DNA from: Colwellia sp. TT2012
GTDB lineage: Bacteria > Pseudomonadota > Gammaproteobacteria > Enterobacterales > Alteromonadaceae
DNA length: 64,000 nt
Assembly: GCF_001440345.1 (NCBI RefSeq)
Contig: NZ_LJYX01000021.1
Coordinates: 496,001 to 560,000, forward strand
Reading direction: 5' to 3'
Each line of letters starts with the position of its first letter. Positions within the stretch are counted from its first letter, which is position 1. Under the pieces are notes generated by a model that was not told the DNA's origin, made no database searches, and was given only the letters and a program-made list of their open reading frames with translations. This document shows positions 17,753 to 27,530 of this stretch, piece after piece. The position numbers were made by a program, and so were the translations under genes.

Positions 17753-18318
17753 CGAACTTATCATGCAGCTTATGGGGAAAAATCTGTGTATAAACTTGCC
17801 AAAGAATATTCAAGTTTCTATGTCCTGTGACTTGTGCCACTTCTTCAATGCTATAACCTTTCTCAAATAACCTAGATGCACCCTCTCGCCTTAAGTCATG
17901 ATATCTTAGGTGTTATACCCAAATCATTCCTAACACGCTGAAAACCTGCTGTTACAGACCTAGGGTTATAGGGGATATTCTATCATCCGTTTCTGTCTGC
18001 TTTTTTACTAAGTCATATGAACCAGCTAACAATGGCACGATCATATGATTACCCTCTTTTTTCCTTGGGTCTTTCCTGTCTCGTACAATTACTGTTTTAT
18101 GTGCATGGTTTAAGTCTTTCCATTCGATTTTACCAACTTCTCCTATTCTCATGCAGGTGAATATAGAAAAATTTAGAATATCAACAAAGGGAATTTTACT
18201 GTCCTGCCTTTTTGTTAATGCTGCAATTAACTTATCGAGTTCATTATCAGTAGGCCTGCGTGTTCGATTTTGACTCTACCTTGAAAAAAACCGCTAACTT
18301 CATTTCAATTAGTACAGG
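17753..18318 (-). pseudogene. remnant of the dusA-type integrase (copy 1)
   Basis: The minus strand encodes the C-terminal half of the integrase intact at 39825-40895, with recognisable segments such as RIGEV.KIEWKDLNHAHKTV and RDRKDPRKKEGNHMIVPLL. The frame is broken near 17912 (two bases lost relative to the intact gene) and elsewhere. The gene stops abruptly at 18318, where the sequence switches within the word TACAGG to an unrelated repeat, so the N-terminal half and the adjoining dusA end have been deleted. Confidence 0.9.
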
Positions 18319-18360
18319 TCATGTATTACGGAGGTATATTCCAGCAAAAAATGCGGCTTT
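18319..18360 (+). repeat. third copy of the R1/R2 tail motif
   Basis: TCATGTATTACGG, GGTATATTCCA and AAAATGCGGCTTT match the tails of R1 (from 16660) and R2 (from 37001). Here the left arm of the hairpin is missing because it is fused directly to the integrase remnant. In all three places the next gene to the right is an accessory gene on the plus strand. Confidence 0.75.
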
Positions 18361-18548
18361 GGCTAATAATCGAGTATTTCATCGATATTTACTTAAAATT
18401 ATTCACTTTCGTCGCATGACTGAAAAGTATGCATAATAAGCTGTTATATTTTTACCTCCACCAAAGTAAACGTAAAATCCTATATTTAAGTTGAAGTGTT
18501 TTTGTTTTGTTATAAACTCAAATTAATGTTTTTAAGTTTTGGTGCGTT

Positions 18549-19904
18549 ATGGCAAGAATTAGAGTTCCTATTCCTTTTACCGAATTGATGGAAAAAGTGT
18601 CCAATGAAGTTTTTATTCCGCTTTTATCTAAATATAAAGCGACGGATCTACAAGGTAATTATTTACATTGGGATAAATTTAAATGGAAAGTAGATACTGG
18701 TGATGATGAGGATGCGGCTTGGATTGCAACCAAGATATCTAGAAATTCCACTAAAAAATACATTGCAAAATTACAGGGAAAGAATGAAGGGGAGCTATTT
18801 AGTTATTGCGTACCTGATTCGCTATTTTCTCAATTACATTATATAGATACACTCACTGGCGGAGGTCACTCTATAGGTGATGGTGCATTTATTACTACAC
18901 GTGAAAAAGATAAATATTTGGTTAAAAACTTAATAATGGAAGAGGCAATAACATCTTCACAATTAGAAGGTGCTTCTACAACAAGAAAAGTTGCCAAAGA
19001 TATGCTGGAAAATAATAGAAAGCCTATTAATAAATCAGAGCAAATGATCTTTAATAATTACCTTTTAATGAAGAAGGTAGTTGAACGTAAAGATGAAGAT
19101 TTATCTATTGGATTAATTCTCGAACTACATTCTATTGCTACTTTCGAAGCAATAGATAATGATGCTATTTCAGGTGAGTTAAGAATAGATAATGATATAA
19201 CAATTAGAAATGGTTATAACGAAGTAGCGCATGAGCCGCCCTCCTTTGAATCACTTAAAGAAAGACTAACTTTATTATGCCAATTTGCTAACGAATGTAG
19301 TGATGGAAAAAATTCTGATACATTTATTCATCCATTAATTAAAGCAATAACTCTTCATTTTATGATCGGCTATATTCACCCCTTTGGTGATGGTAATGGC
19401 CGGACAGCAAGAGCATTGTTTTATTGGTTTATGCTTAGAAGTGGATATTGGCTATTTGAATATGTTTCAATTAGTAAGCTTATTCAAGAAAAAAGAAGTG
19501 ACTATGATGCGGCTTATATTTATACAGAATCTGATGACTTAGATTTAACATATTTTATCTACCATCAAGTTGATATTGTGATAAAAGCTGTAGATGCTTT
19601 GCAGAAACATATAGCAAGTAAAAAGGGTGAGTTCTATCAATTTATGGAATGGATTGATAAAAGCCCTTTATCTAAAAAATTAAAAAGAACGCAACTTGAA
19701 TTACTCAAAGATGCAATCAAAGAACCAGGGAAAATATTTACTGCTAAGCAAGTATCTGCTGAGTTTGATATTAATCAAAACACGGCTCGTACATACCTAA
19801 ATGGGTTAGTTGATGAAGACTTACTTATATCAACTAGAAGTAAAAAAGGAAAAATGATTCTTTATTTAGCACCATCAGGTCTACGGGATAAGTTAAAAAT
19901 ATAA
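18549..19904 (+). CDS. Fic family protein (AMP-transferase fold), class II
   Basis: The core Fic motif HPFGDGNGRTAR lies near residue 277, with all the catalytic residues of FIC-mediated AMPylation. An N-terminal inhibitory helix motif SSQLEG near residue 135 matches (S/T)xxxE(G/N), so the enzyme should be self-inhibited like other class II Fic proteins. A winged-helix-like C-terminal domain contains FTAKQVSAEFDINQNTARTY. It has no antitoxin partner beside it. Its stop codon lies within an attC-like site, and GTTATATTT at 18441-18450 upstream could be the preceding cassette boundary, so it is probably cassette cargo. Confidence 0.9.
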   Translation: MARIRVPIPFTELMEKVSNEVFIPLLSKYKATDLQGNYLHWDKFKWKVDTGDDEDAAWIATKISRNSTKKYIAKLQGKNEGELFSYCVPDSLFSQLHYIDTLTGGGHSIGDGAFITTREKDKYLVKNLIMEEAITSSQLEGASTTRKVAKDMLENNRKPINKSEQMIFNNYLLMKKVVERKDEDLSIGLILELHSIATFEAIDNDAISGELRIDNDITIRNGYNEVAHEPPSFESLKERLTLLCQFANECSDGKNSDTFIHPLIKAITLHFMIGYIHPFGDGNGRTARALFYWFMLRSGYWLFEYVSISKLIQEKRSDYDAAYIYTESDDLDLTYFIYHQVDIVIKAVDALQKHIASKKGEFYQFMEWIDKSPLSKKLKRTQLELLKDAIKEPGKIFTAKQVSAEFDINQNTARTYLNGLVDEDLLISTRSKKGKMILYLAPSGLRDKLKI

Positions 19905-19988
19905 CAAGTTACTCGAGCGGAAAATAATATTTGATCATCGTGCCGCGATTATAGCCAATTATTATTTTCCGTTTCACAAAGCGTTATT
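19899..19988 (+). repeat. attC-like cassette recombination site after fic
   Basis: The outer arms ATATAAC and GTTATTC enclose a perfect 12-base inverted repeat, CGGAAAATAATA (19918-19929) and TATTATTTTCCG (19960-19971). The left core overlaps the fic stop codon, as is typical in integron cassettes. The integrase remnant begins directly after the right core. Confidence 0.65.
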
Positions 19989-19989
19989 C

Positions 19990-21051
19990 ATCAAACTTGT
20001 CATGCAGATTATGCGGAAATAACTGAGTATAAACTTGCCAAAGGATATTCAAATTTCTATGGCCCTGTAACTTGTGCCACCTCTTCAATGCTATAACCTT
20101 TCTCAAACAGCCTAGACGCAGCCTATCACCTTAAATCATGATATCTTAGGTCAGTTTATACACTAAGTCCGTCCTAACACGCTGAAAACCTGCTGTTACA
20201 GACCTAGGGTTATAAGGTAAGATTCTATCATCAGTTTCTGCCTGCTTTTTTACTAAGTCATATGAACCAGCTAACAATGGTACGATCATATGATTACCCT
20301 CTTTTTTCCTTGGGTCTTTCCTGTCTCGTACGATTACTGTTTTATGTTCATGGTTTAAGTCTTTCCATTCTATTTTGCAAACTTCGCCAATTCTCATGCA
20401 GGTAAGTATTGAAAAGTTAAGAATATCAACAAAGGGAATATTACTTCCTTGCTTGTTCTGTCTTTCAGTTAATGCGGCTGTTAACTTTTCCAGTTCATCT
20501 TCTGTAGGTCTACGTGTTCGTTTTTGGCTCTTACCGACTAACTTCATTTCAATTAGTACGGGTACAGCATCTTCAAAAATTTTCCAGTTGGCCGTTACAT
20601 CAAAAACAGGTAAAGCTATTTTCATTACACTTCGTAAATAGGCAATGTCATGATAAATGGTTGCACCACCAGCCCCTGCCCCTCTCCGCATTTTACAGTG
20701 AGTTATTAAATCACTGCTTTTAAGCTGGTTTGATAATACATCTGCTATTGGGCAATCTCTTAGCATTTTCACCACGTATTGCTTAGTTCTACCAGTAGCC
20801 GCCCACAAATCAACGTCATTGATAAATAGGTCTAGTAATTCACCAATTGATATCACCTTATCTTGAGCTGTAATACTATTTAGCTCTACAGCCTCTCTGC
20901 GTATTTTGCCCCATGTTTTGGCTAATTCTTTTTTACTGAATGTTTTAGATTCTCTATGTATAATTACACCATTCTTTTTTACGCGAATTGTGCAACGGTA
21001 GCTAAAGTCTCCGTTAGCCTTTTGGCGTTTATCAATTGTTACTGATGCCAT
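19990..21051 (-). pseudogene. decayed dusA-type integrase (copy 2)
   Basis: From the ATG at 21051 the first 270 or so residues match the intact copy at 39825-40895 closely (for example the shared stretches IYHDIAYLRSVMKIA and QKRTRRPTEDELEKL). The catalytic domain is then destroyed: the frame shifts near 20150, and in the segment equivalent to HDLRREG the codons after DLR are TGA TAG. The Tyr, second Arg and His box are therefore unavailable. An upstream run of in-frame codons to 21099 is not part of the conserved protein. Confidence 0.9.
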
Positions 21052-21157
21052 TGTATTATCCTTAATCGTCCTAGCCAAAATGGGGCGCATTTGGAACACC
21101 TTAAACGGAAATTCAACGAAAGTACAGGCGATTCAAGGCGATTTAGGGTATAACCAA

Positions 21158-21247
21158 ATGACTACAATTACGACTCCAAAGCTATATAAATCAAGGCCTA
21201 CAATAGATCATAGGCTAAGTGTAGCGCCTATGCTAGATTGGACGTAA
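21158..21247 (+). pseudogene. dusA: 29-codon duplicate of the dusA 5' end (old attachment site)
   Basis: ATG 21158 opens a short frame that ends IDHRLSVAPMLDWT followed by TAA. The same residues HRLSVAPMLDWT occur at the beginning of intact dusA at 41002. DNA identity is high over 21212-21243 against 41056-41087 (29 of 32 bases) and stops right after CTAGATTGGAC. This is the scar expected when an integrase attacks the 5' end of dusA and supplies a replacement start. Confidence 0.9.
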
Positions 21248-22085
21248 ATCACTATATTTACTAGCCTCCCCTCACTCATGGAACCCTATTGGAACCATTG
21301 AAAATAAAGGAATATAAAAAGGGCCCCAAATCGAACGCCAACTGCATAGTTAATTCTGTATTCCTCGCTGAAAACTTCTTATATAGATCACTTGGATACG
21401 AAAACTGACGTTTCACTAATTAGTTTCTCTGACTTCTTTGTGCGCATTGCGGACTTTAGCTTCAAAATATTTTCCCTATATTTTCTAATGAATCACTCAC
21501 ATGATGTTACTAAGACGTCTTAGTAACACACCTTAAGCAAGTATGAACGATTATAACTAATTGAAATTACTGTGATTAATGTGTTATTACATTAACTTGT
21601 TACTGAGGCCTCTTAGTAACATCCAATTATTTATATAAAATTTACAGTGTACGGTTTCTAATATATTGATACTATGGGATATTAATATTTATGGTGCGCA
21701 CATTACTAAGACGTATCCATAATAAGCTGTTGAACTAAACCGCTTCGCGGGGAGCGACAGCTACCCGAATTTCTCTGCATTTCAGCCACATCTTACGTGT
21801 TAAAAATAGGTAGTAATAGGTTGCAGGGTGAACTAAAGTAGAAAAATAGAAAATGGATTGATCGAATCAGAGTTGATGCTGAAAAGTGTTTAAAAGGGAA
21901 TTATTTAACTCGAAGCCCCCTGAAAAACAATACCCATATTGCATAACTAGTGCCAACTAGAACGCTCTGATTACGGCTCAGTCCAACAGGACATTTATCT
22001 CTCATGCTTCGACAAGAGATAAATGCTTAATTGTTATACATTTCATCTAATTTTGTGCTCTATATAAGTCATTAAGGAAAACAAC
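21248..22085 (+). other. 838-bp non-coding cassette leader
   Basis: No gene seen. It holds a perfect 22-bp palindrome with arms GTTACTAAGAC / GTCTTAGTAAC (21506-21527) and a near-palindromic relative at 21599-21620. TTTCTAA...ACTATGGGATATTAAT and CCATAATAAG..TGTTGAAC (about 21655-21735) also occur at 25480-25570, so part of it is the same leader as in front of the DUF5677-like gene. GTTGAAC near 21733 fits the GTTRRRY cassette core. Confidence 0.55.
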
Positions 22086-23480
22086 TTGAAACTACATTTA
22101 AGTAACTTGGATGAACTTCTCCAAAAGGTTAGGAATTCCCATTCAAAGAACTATTTAAATGAAGCAATTGCTTCATACAGAATAGGTGCATATCGAGCTG
22201 CATTAATTACCACATGGATTGCTGTATGTGTTGATATTATAGAGAAAATAAAAGAATTGAGTTTAGGCGGCGATCCAATTGCGAAGCGATTAGAAGAACG
22301 TTTAAACGGTATTAATTCAAATGATCCTTCTTCGATGCTTTCTTTTGAAAGAGACATTTTAGATATGGCTTGCGATGAACTGCAATTGATATCTGCAATC
22401 GAAAAGTCACACTTAGAAAGACTTAAAAATGACAGAAATGTTTGTGCACACCCAACCTTTTCAGAGGATGGAAATCAGTTCACGCCATTAGCTGAACTTG
22501 CACTTTCATATGTAGTTCAAGCATCAAATTACCTTTTAATTCATGCGCCAGTTAAAGGAAAAGTGGTAATCCAACGCTTATTTGATTTAATTAATGAACC
22601 TTCTTTTCCGGAAAACTCAGAAAAAGCGTTCACTGTACTTTCATCCGAAAATAATTTAGGTAGAGCGAGGGAAAGTAGTATACGCAATTTATCTTTAATT
22701 TTATTAAAAAGAGTTTTTCGTGATGAAAATGGGATTAGCACTGAACTTTTAAATCGTATTTCTGCTTCTCTTGGGGCAATAGAGCGAATAGCACCTGATG
22801 TCTACAATGAAGTAATGGATAATAAATTTGGAACTATGCTTTCGATCGCCACAGATATTCAATTAATGCGAGTATTTCAATTCCTAATTACAAGAGATGT
22901 TTGGGGGAATATTGACGATGCTGAAAAAATCAGAATAGAAGGTTTAATTCAATCAATGTCTGTTGATGATCTTATAAAATACGGTGTGACAAAACTCTCA
23001 GAGTTAAATTATGAAATAAAGTCGAAGTTAATACCTGTAATTCAACAACTTAAGAATCCACAAAAATATACTTTGTTTTCATCATTCCCTTCTAAAACCT
23101 TTAAAAAGGAGGCGATAGACTTATTTATAGACTCAAGAAGTTTTGATAGTGCTGAGTTGAGAGGAGCAAATATTTTAATTCCTATCGCAAAGCATTTTAA
23201 TGACGATGACTTTAACCAAATATTTGAAGGGGCTTTAAGTAACACAGGCTCATATGGTCATAATCAGATCCTTTATGCTGGAGATATAGGTTCATTTTTT
23301 GCAAACTTATATCAAGAATCAAAAAACTGTGAAGTTGATTATAAAAGTCTTTGGAAAGGGTTTAAAGACAAATTAGAAGCTAAAGGTGTCGATTATCCAC
23401 CTTTAGATGAATTACTTATTGTCGACCAAATAATTGAAAAAGAGGTAGTACAAGAAGAAGTTACAACACCTGCGCTCTAA
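22086..23480 (+). CDS. HEPN-domain protein of unknown role
   Basis: A 464-residue soluble protein. The N-terminal 160 residues are helical and resemble a HEPN domain: AYRAALITTWIAVCVDIIEK early on, then LERLKNDRNVCAHP, which has the RX4H (R-NVCA-H) motif of HEPN ribonucleases. The rest is helical without a motif I recognise. It starts with a TTG or ATG-type codon after AAGGAAAACAAC. It ends just before a good attC-like site, so it is the cargo of a cassette. HEPN nucleases act in toxin-antitoxin and phage-abortive systems, but the activity here is inferred. Confidence 0.6.
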   Translation: MKLHLSNLDELLQKVRNSHSKNYLNEAIASYRIGAYRAALITTWIAVCVDIIEKIKELSLGGDPIAKRLEERLNGINSNDPSSMLSFERDILDMACDELQLISAIEKSHLERLKNDRNVCAHPTFSEDGNQFTPLAELALSYVVQASNYLLIHAPVKGKVVIQRLFDLINEPSFPENSEKAFTVLSSENNLGRARESSIRNLSLILLKRVFRDENGISTELLNRISASLGAIERIAPDVYNEVMDNKFGTMLSIATDIQLMRVFQFLITRDVWGNIDDAEKIRIEGLIQSMSVDDLIKYGVTKLSELNYEIKSKLIPVIQQLKNPQKYTLFSSFPSKTFKKEAIDLFIDSRSFDSAELRGANILIPIAKHFNDDDFNQIFEGALSNTGSYGHNQILYAGDIGSFFANLYQESKNCEVDYKSLWKGFKDKLEAKGVDYPPLDELLIVDQIIEKEVVQEEVTTPAL

Positions 23481-23482
23481 AT

Positions 23483-23579
23483 ACATAACAAGCGTTTCAA
23501 CAGGACAAATAACCGTTGCTTTTGCTCCTGCGTCGCTATTATAACCAACTATTATTTGCCCGTTAAACGGGCGTTATAT
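23483..23579 (+). repeat. attC site of an integron-type cassette
   Basis: The best of the set. ACATAAC (23483-23489) and GTTATAT (23573-23579) are the outer cores. CGTTT pairs with AAACG, and GGACAAATAA pairs with TTATTTGCC, leaving an unpaired A, which is the extrahelical-base arrangement that integron integrases recognise. The order and length (97 bp) match chromosomal integron sites of vibrios and relatives. Confidence 0.75.
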
Positions 23580-23653
23580 GCCTGAGTAATTAGGTTGTAC
23601 GTTATATTAATAATTTTTTATTTAAAACAATAAACCTTCAATAAGGAAGTTCA

Positions 23654-25111
23654 ATGAGTCGCTGGATCGAACAGTTTGAAAATCACCCTTTTCAAACCAC
23701 TTGGAAAGAAATCATTAAAGTAACCGAAAATGTTGATGTTGATGATAGTACTGTTGTTACCAGCGTTGAGGATGTAGCCAGACTTAAAAAGGTGATAACT
23801 TATTTAAATGGATTGTTAGATGCGTGCGATCCTGAATTGATACCACAATCAACATGGCAAAACTTTCATACTCAAACCACCCCTTGCTTGCAGCAAATTA
23901 CTACCTATCAAAGCAATAGAAATATTGCTCATATAACGCAAGCCAATGCTCATTTAGATAACTTATTAACATACCTAAGACCGTATCAGGTTGTTGTAGG
24001 GAAAGCTGCTAAATCTGCAAGTGCATCGTTTATTACTTATACAAAAACCATAAATTCTAATCTTACTTCTTTTCAAGACCAAGCTAGATCAATTTTGATA
24101 GAAATTGGTGAGTATAAAGATAAAGCTTTAAGTGATGCTGAAGAATCAAGCTTGTCGAGTGTGCGAATTAAAGAATTAGCGGCGGGTTACTTTGATGATA
24201 CAGAGGAAGAAAGTTTAAGCTCAAAAATTAATAGATTTGAAACGCAACTTGAGGAAAACTATGAAAAGATCAAGAGTTATAAAGTTGAATTGATTGATGG
24301 TGACTCTGGTAATGAGTCTATCGCATCAGAAATAAAAAGTGCACTTAAGATTGCCGAAATTGACTCTGAAACCATAAAGAGTCTAATGAATGACGTAAAA
24401 ACAAAACTTTCTGATTTTAAAGGTTATTATACTGATGTGTTTGGCTTGAAAAATGATGAGGGTGAATTTGAAGGCGGACTTAAAGATGAAATAACTGCTA
24501 GAGAAAAACATCTTGAAGAATTTAAAAAGCAACAAGAAATCAAATATAAAACTCTTAATGATGAAATTGAAAGTCTCTTACCCGGTGCGACAAGTGCTGG
24601 TTTAGCTTCTGCATACCATGAATTAAAAGAATCATTTGATACACCAATTAAAAATTATTCAAAATTGTTTTATGGATCCATTACAGCCTTGATGCTGGTT
24701 TCGTTTATATCCATAACTCAAGAATTAGGATTATTTTTTATTAAGTTTGTGGATGTATCGGATTTTAGTAAATTAACTTCAAATATATTATTTAAGCTAC
24801 CTATTATTATTCCTATATTATGGCTTACTTTGTTTGTATCAAAAAGGCGTAGTGAAGCATTAAGGCTTCAACAGGAATACGCGCATAAGGAAGCTTTAGC
24901 AAAATCATATCAAAGTTTCAAAATACAAATTGAAGCTTTAGAGCAGGCCGACCCTGAATTAATGAAAAAACTATTAAACTCTACCATCGATGCAGTTTCT
25001 AAAAATGCTTCTGATACTCTTGATAAAAATCATGGAGATAAAACGCCTGTTCATGAAGGCGTTGATGGTTTAATTAGCTCTATAGAAAAAATTAAAAAAG
25101 TATTTCTATAG
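23654..25111 (+). CDS. coiled-coil membrane protein, unknown function
   Basis: A 485-residue protein I cannot assign to a family. The first 320 residues are soluble and rich in heptad-like helices. Two hydrophobic segments follow, FYGSITALMLVSFISI near 340 and ILFKLPIIIPILWLTLFV near 375. A final 100 residues, partly coiled-coil (RRSEALRLQQEYAHKEALA), complete it. With both long parts probably on the same side, it resembles membrane-anchored sensors or effectors found in defence islands. AAGGAAG precedes the start. It is the only gene between two attC-like sites. Confidence 0.6.
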   Translation: MSRWIEQFENHPFQTTWKEIIKVTENVDVDDSTVVTSVEDVARLKKVITYLNGLLDACDPELIPQSTWQNFHTQTTPCLQQITTYQSNRNIAHITQANAHLDNLLTYLRPYQVVVGKAAKSASASFITYTKTINSNLTSFQDQARSILIEIGEYKDKALSDAEESSLSSVRIKELAAGYFDDTEEESLSSKINRFETQLEENYEKIKSYKVELIDGDSGNESIASEIKSALKIAEIDSETIKSLMNDVKTKLSDFKGYYTDVFGLKNDEGEFEGGLKDEITAREKHLEEFKKQQEIKYKTLNDEIESLLPGATSAGLASAYHELKESFDTPIKNYSKLFYGSITALMLVSFISITQELGLFFIKFVDVSDFSKLTSNILFKLPIIIPILWLTLFVSKRRSEALRLQQEYAHKEALAKSYQSFKIQIEALEQADPELMKKLLNSTIDAVSKNASDTLDKNHGDKTPVHEGVDGLISSIEKIKKVFL

Positions 25112-25129
25112 ATCTTAAATAAGTGGCTT

Positions 25130-25233
25130 GGAGTAACTATAAGGGTTTTCAAGTCGGACAAAAAACAGTTGGCTGTTTCACTCCGTTCACAATTTTAGCC
25201 AACTGCAATTTTCGGCTTAAAACGGTGTTATCG
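25130..25233 (+). repeat. attC-like site after the coiled-coil gene
   Basis: GAGTAAC at the left and GTTATCG (25227-25233) at the right are the outer cores. GTTTTCAAG faces CTTAAAAC, CGGACAAAA faces TTTTCGG with an unpaired base, and CAGTTGGC pairs with GCCAACTG. This is the standard layered attC fold. Confidence 0.65.
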
Positions 25234-25601
25234 ATACAAAAGCTAATCCAAATCAACGTTACAGATTAAAAGCTAATGTCCGTTGTGTGGTAAGAGTGAT
25301 CCTTAGCGTGTGATCAATAACCAACTACAAACAGCTCACCGCTAATGACTTCTTGGTGCGCATTGAAGACATTAGAGTTAAGTTTTTTGCCATATATTTT
25401 CTAATGAATTATTGGTGTCTTATTGCTGAGAATTCACAGTAACATCCAAACTCTAACAAAAATAAAATATTTGTAGTTTCTAAATATTTGAAACTATGGG
25501 ATATTAATGTGAATTAAATAAAGGTTATGGGGCGGACATTACTGGAAAGTCTCCATAATAATTGTTAGAAATTTATTGGAATTGGGAACATGAAGTAAAG
25601 T
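25227..25601 (+). repeat. shared cassette leader (copy 1) before the DUF5677-like gene
   Basis: The stretch beginning GTTATCGATACAAAAGCTAA is repeated with small changes at 26599 and 28039. Its middle, GGTGCGCATTGAAGACATTAG and CATATATTTTCTAATGAATTA, recurs at 21436 and 26744. No ORF is conserved in it, so it is probably promoter-bearing cassette DNA. Confidence 0.65.
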
Positions 25602-26534
25602 ATGCAGAGATCTTTTATTGAAAAATATGCTGATAACCGACGATTAAAAAGAATGCTAAAAGATCTCCCCGAATCATCAACCCTGAAATACAAAAATGTT
25701 AAGGATTTCGTTGATACCTATAGGGTACTTTTTACAAGAACTAGCAAAATTTGTCATAAGTTGATTAGTAGTATGGAGCTTAAAGAGTTATATTCGCCTT
25801 CAATGCTTATACCTGCAACATTAACCCTACATTATTTATTTGAACGAGTAGTAGTTACACCTTTCCATGTAATAAATACTTTTACTCGAGATCCAATGTA
25901 TGCGCATTCAGATATAGCTGCACTAAATCGAGGGCTTTTTGAATCAGCTGTAAACGCATGCTTTTTAGTTTCTAAAGATAATGACTTGAGATTTAAGAAA
26001 TTTTTCGCTACGTCTTTAAAACAAGAGCATCACATTCAAAAGTCTATGGATAAATGGATTGATTCAGAGAACCCTAAGATTAAAATGACTTCTAATAAAC
26101 AACGTAATATCAAAAACGCTACAAATAATAAAGTCGTTGAAGAGTTAAAGGATCTTATAGGTGATGTTGGCCAATTCCCTAATATTTGGGAACGATGTGA
26201 AGCGTTAGGAGAGGATTGGATGTTTGACTATGATAGTAAGTATCGTGGGTTATCAGCTTGGCAACATGGAGATGTCAGTCGTGTTTTTATAACACATAGT
26301 ATGAAGCAATTAGATTCATCTGAAGCTGAACGGCCTGTATTTGAATCGATGGCGCAATGCTCTTGGGCATGGGATATTATGTTTAAATACGCTTTTACTA
26401 TACAAAAAGTATGTAATCTTCCGGAAATAAGTGAAGAGCTTGCATATTTAAATCACATAGGTTATCAAGCTATGAAAAAAAATCTGAGTTCAGCGGTTAA
26501 TAAATTTCAAGGTTCTGTTGAAGAAAGTGCCTAA
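25602..26534 (+). CDS. DUF5677-like protein
   Basis: A 310-residue soluble protein. The central part ALNRGLFESAVNACFLV, followed by a downstream WQHGDVSRVF, has the layout I associate with DUF5677 proteins: a helical domain with an E-rich first helix and a late aromatic-His motif. That family is thought to be HEPN-like, but the RX4H motif is not clear here. It lies between shared leader repeats and a site ending in GTTATCG, so it is cassette cargo. Function unknown. Confidence 0.5.
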   Translation: MQRSFIEKYADNRRLKRMLKDLPESSTLKYKNVKDFVDTYRVLFTRTSKICHKLISSMELKELYSPSMLIPATLTLHYLFERVVVTPFHVINTFTRDPMYAHSDIAALNRGLFESAVNACFLVSKDNDLRFKKFFATSLKQEHHIQKSMDKWIDSENPKIKMTSNKQRNIKNATNNKVVEELKDLIGDVGQFPNIWERCEALGEDWMFDYDSKYRGLSAWQHGDVSRVFITHSMKQLDSSEAERPVFESMAQCSWAWDIMFKYAFTIQKVCNLPEISEELAYLNHIGYQAMKKNLSSAVNKFQGSVEESA

Positions 26535-26535
26535 T

Positions 26536-26605
26536 CGGGTAGCCAGAGGTATCTAGCCTCCAGCCCCACACCACCCTATATGCGGCTCCGCACATGGCGT
26601 TATCG
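26536..26605 (+). repeat. divergent cassette end with GTTATCG core
   Basis: The right core GTTATCG (26599-26605) is identical to the sites at 25227 and 28039, but the left half is unlike an attC: it reads AGCCAGAGGTATCTAGCCTC and CCACACCACCC, with a TGCGGCTCCGCA hairpin. It may be an attC in which the left arm has been replaced. Confidence 0.35.
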
Positions 26606-26977
26606 ATATAAAATCTAATCCAAATCACCGCTACTGATTAAATGCTAATGTCAGCAAAGTGGTACTTACCGCCCTTAGCATCTGATGTTAAAAAATCAGT
26701 AAATTTCAAATGAAGTAGCCCTTTTGCTAAGGGTAACTTTGTGCGCATTAGAGACATTAACTAAATGTTATTTGTCATACTTTTTCTAATGTTTAAGTGC
26801 TAATAACATGAACGAAGGCAAAAGCCTCTATTTCATGTTTTCATTTAATTAGTCAATAGTCTAATAAGTTGATTCTTTTGTCTTTATCTATATTCTATGT
26901 AACCATATTATTATGAAAGAGCGCAAAGCCAATATTTAAACAAGGGTTTTTACCTTACAATATGCGGTTAGGCTTTA
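26599..26977 (+). repeat. shared cassette leader (copy 2)
   Basis: GTTATCGATATAAAATCTAA to about 26680 repeats the leader at 25227, and TTGTGCGCATTAGAGACATT at 26744 repeats the middle block. The rest is AT-rich and unique. There is no gene in it. Confidence 0.6.
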
Positions 26978-27457
26978 ATGGAGAGTTCCGTGGACGTTGA
27001 GTTAAATTGGAGAGCTATTTCTGCCGTTATCACCACAATTGCAGTGATTGTTGCGTTAATTCCTTTATATCAAAGTGGGCTCAGAAATAAGGCAAAAGCT
27101 AAAAACCTTAGAATCAGGATTGCTGCTAAAATATTTTCGTTAAAACCGACCTTAGTTTCTATTTGTGAAGGTAAAGATTACAAATTTAATCCTCTTGTTA
27201 TTTTCACACCCACTAAATTAGATGAGTTTCTATCTGACTTAACAGGGCTAATGAAAGAAGCTGAGGTTTTAGAGCCAGATGAACAAGATTTACTTTCTAG
27301 TTATTATATTAATGTTGAACTAATGATCCCCTTAATTAAAGGAGAGCAGCTTGAAAAAAAAGGTGCCGAAAGTATTCAAATGATAGCGGATAGGCTCACG
27401 AATACTATGGAAGATTATGGTCTCTTGCATAGTGAACCGCATCAGCCTTGGAAATAA
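26978..27457 (+). CDS. small membrane-anchored protein, unknown
   Basis: A 159-residue protein with one N-terminal membrane segment (AISAVITTIAVIVALIPLY, residues 12-30), followed by a soluble helical domain. No family recognised. A GGAGAGTTCC-type sequence surrounds the start, so an internal ATG or GTG could be the true one. GCCTAAC right after the stop looks like a cassette left core but has no partner before the next gene, so the site between the two genes may be deleted. Confidence 0.6.
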   Translation: MESSVDVELNWRAISAVITTIAVIVALIPLYQSGLRNKAKAKNLRIRIAAKIFSLKPTLVSICEGKDYKFNPLVIFTPTKLDEFLSDLTGLMKEAEVLEPDEQDLLSSYYINVELMIPLIKGEQLEKKGAESIQMIADRLTNTMEDYGLLHSEPHQPWK

Positions 27458-27530
27458 AGCCTAACAAATAAGAATAGGTGTCAGCGCAATCACTGTAGTT
27501 GTATTCCAATAAATTATTTTAGAGGCATAA

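Noticed and set aside
21694-21730. XerC-like arm GGTGCGCA suggesting dif sites in the leaders (also near 25352 and 26744)
   Set aside because: The XerD half (TTATGTTAAAT) is not matched convincingly in any of them, so a dif or pdif call is not supported.
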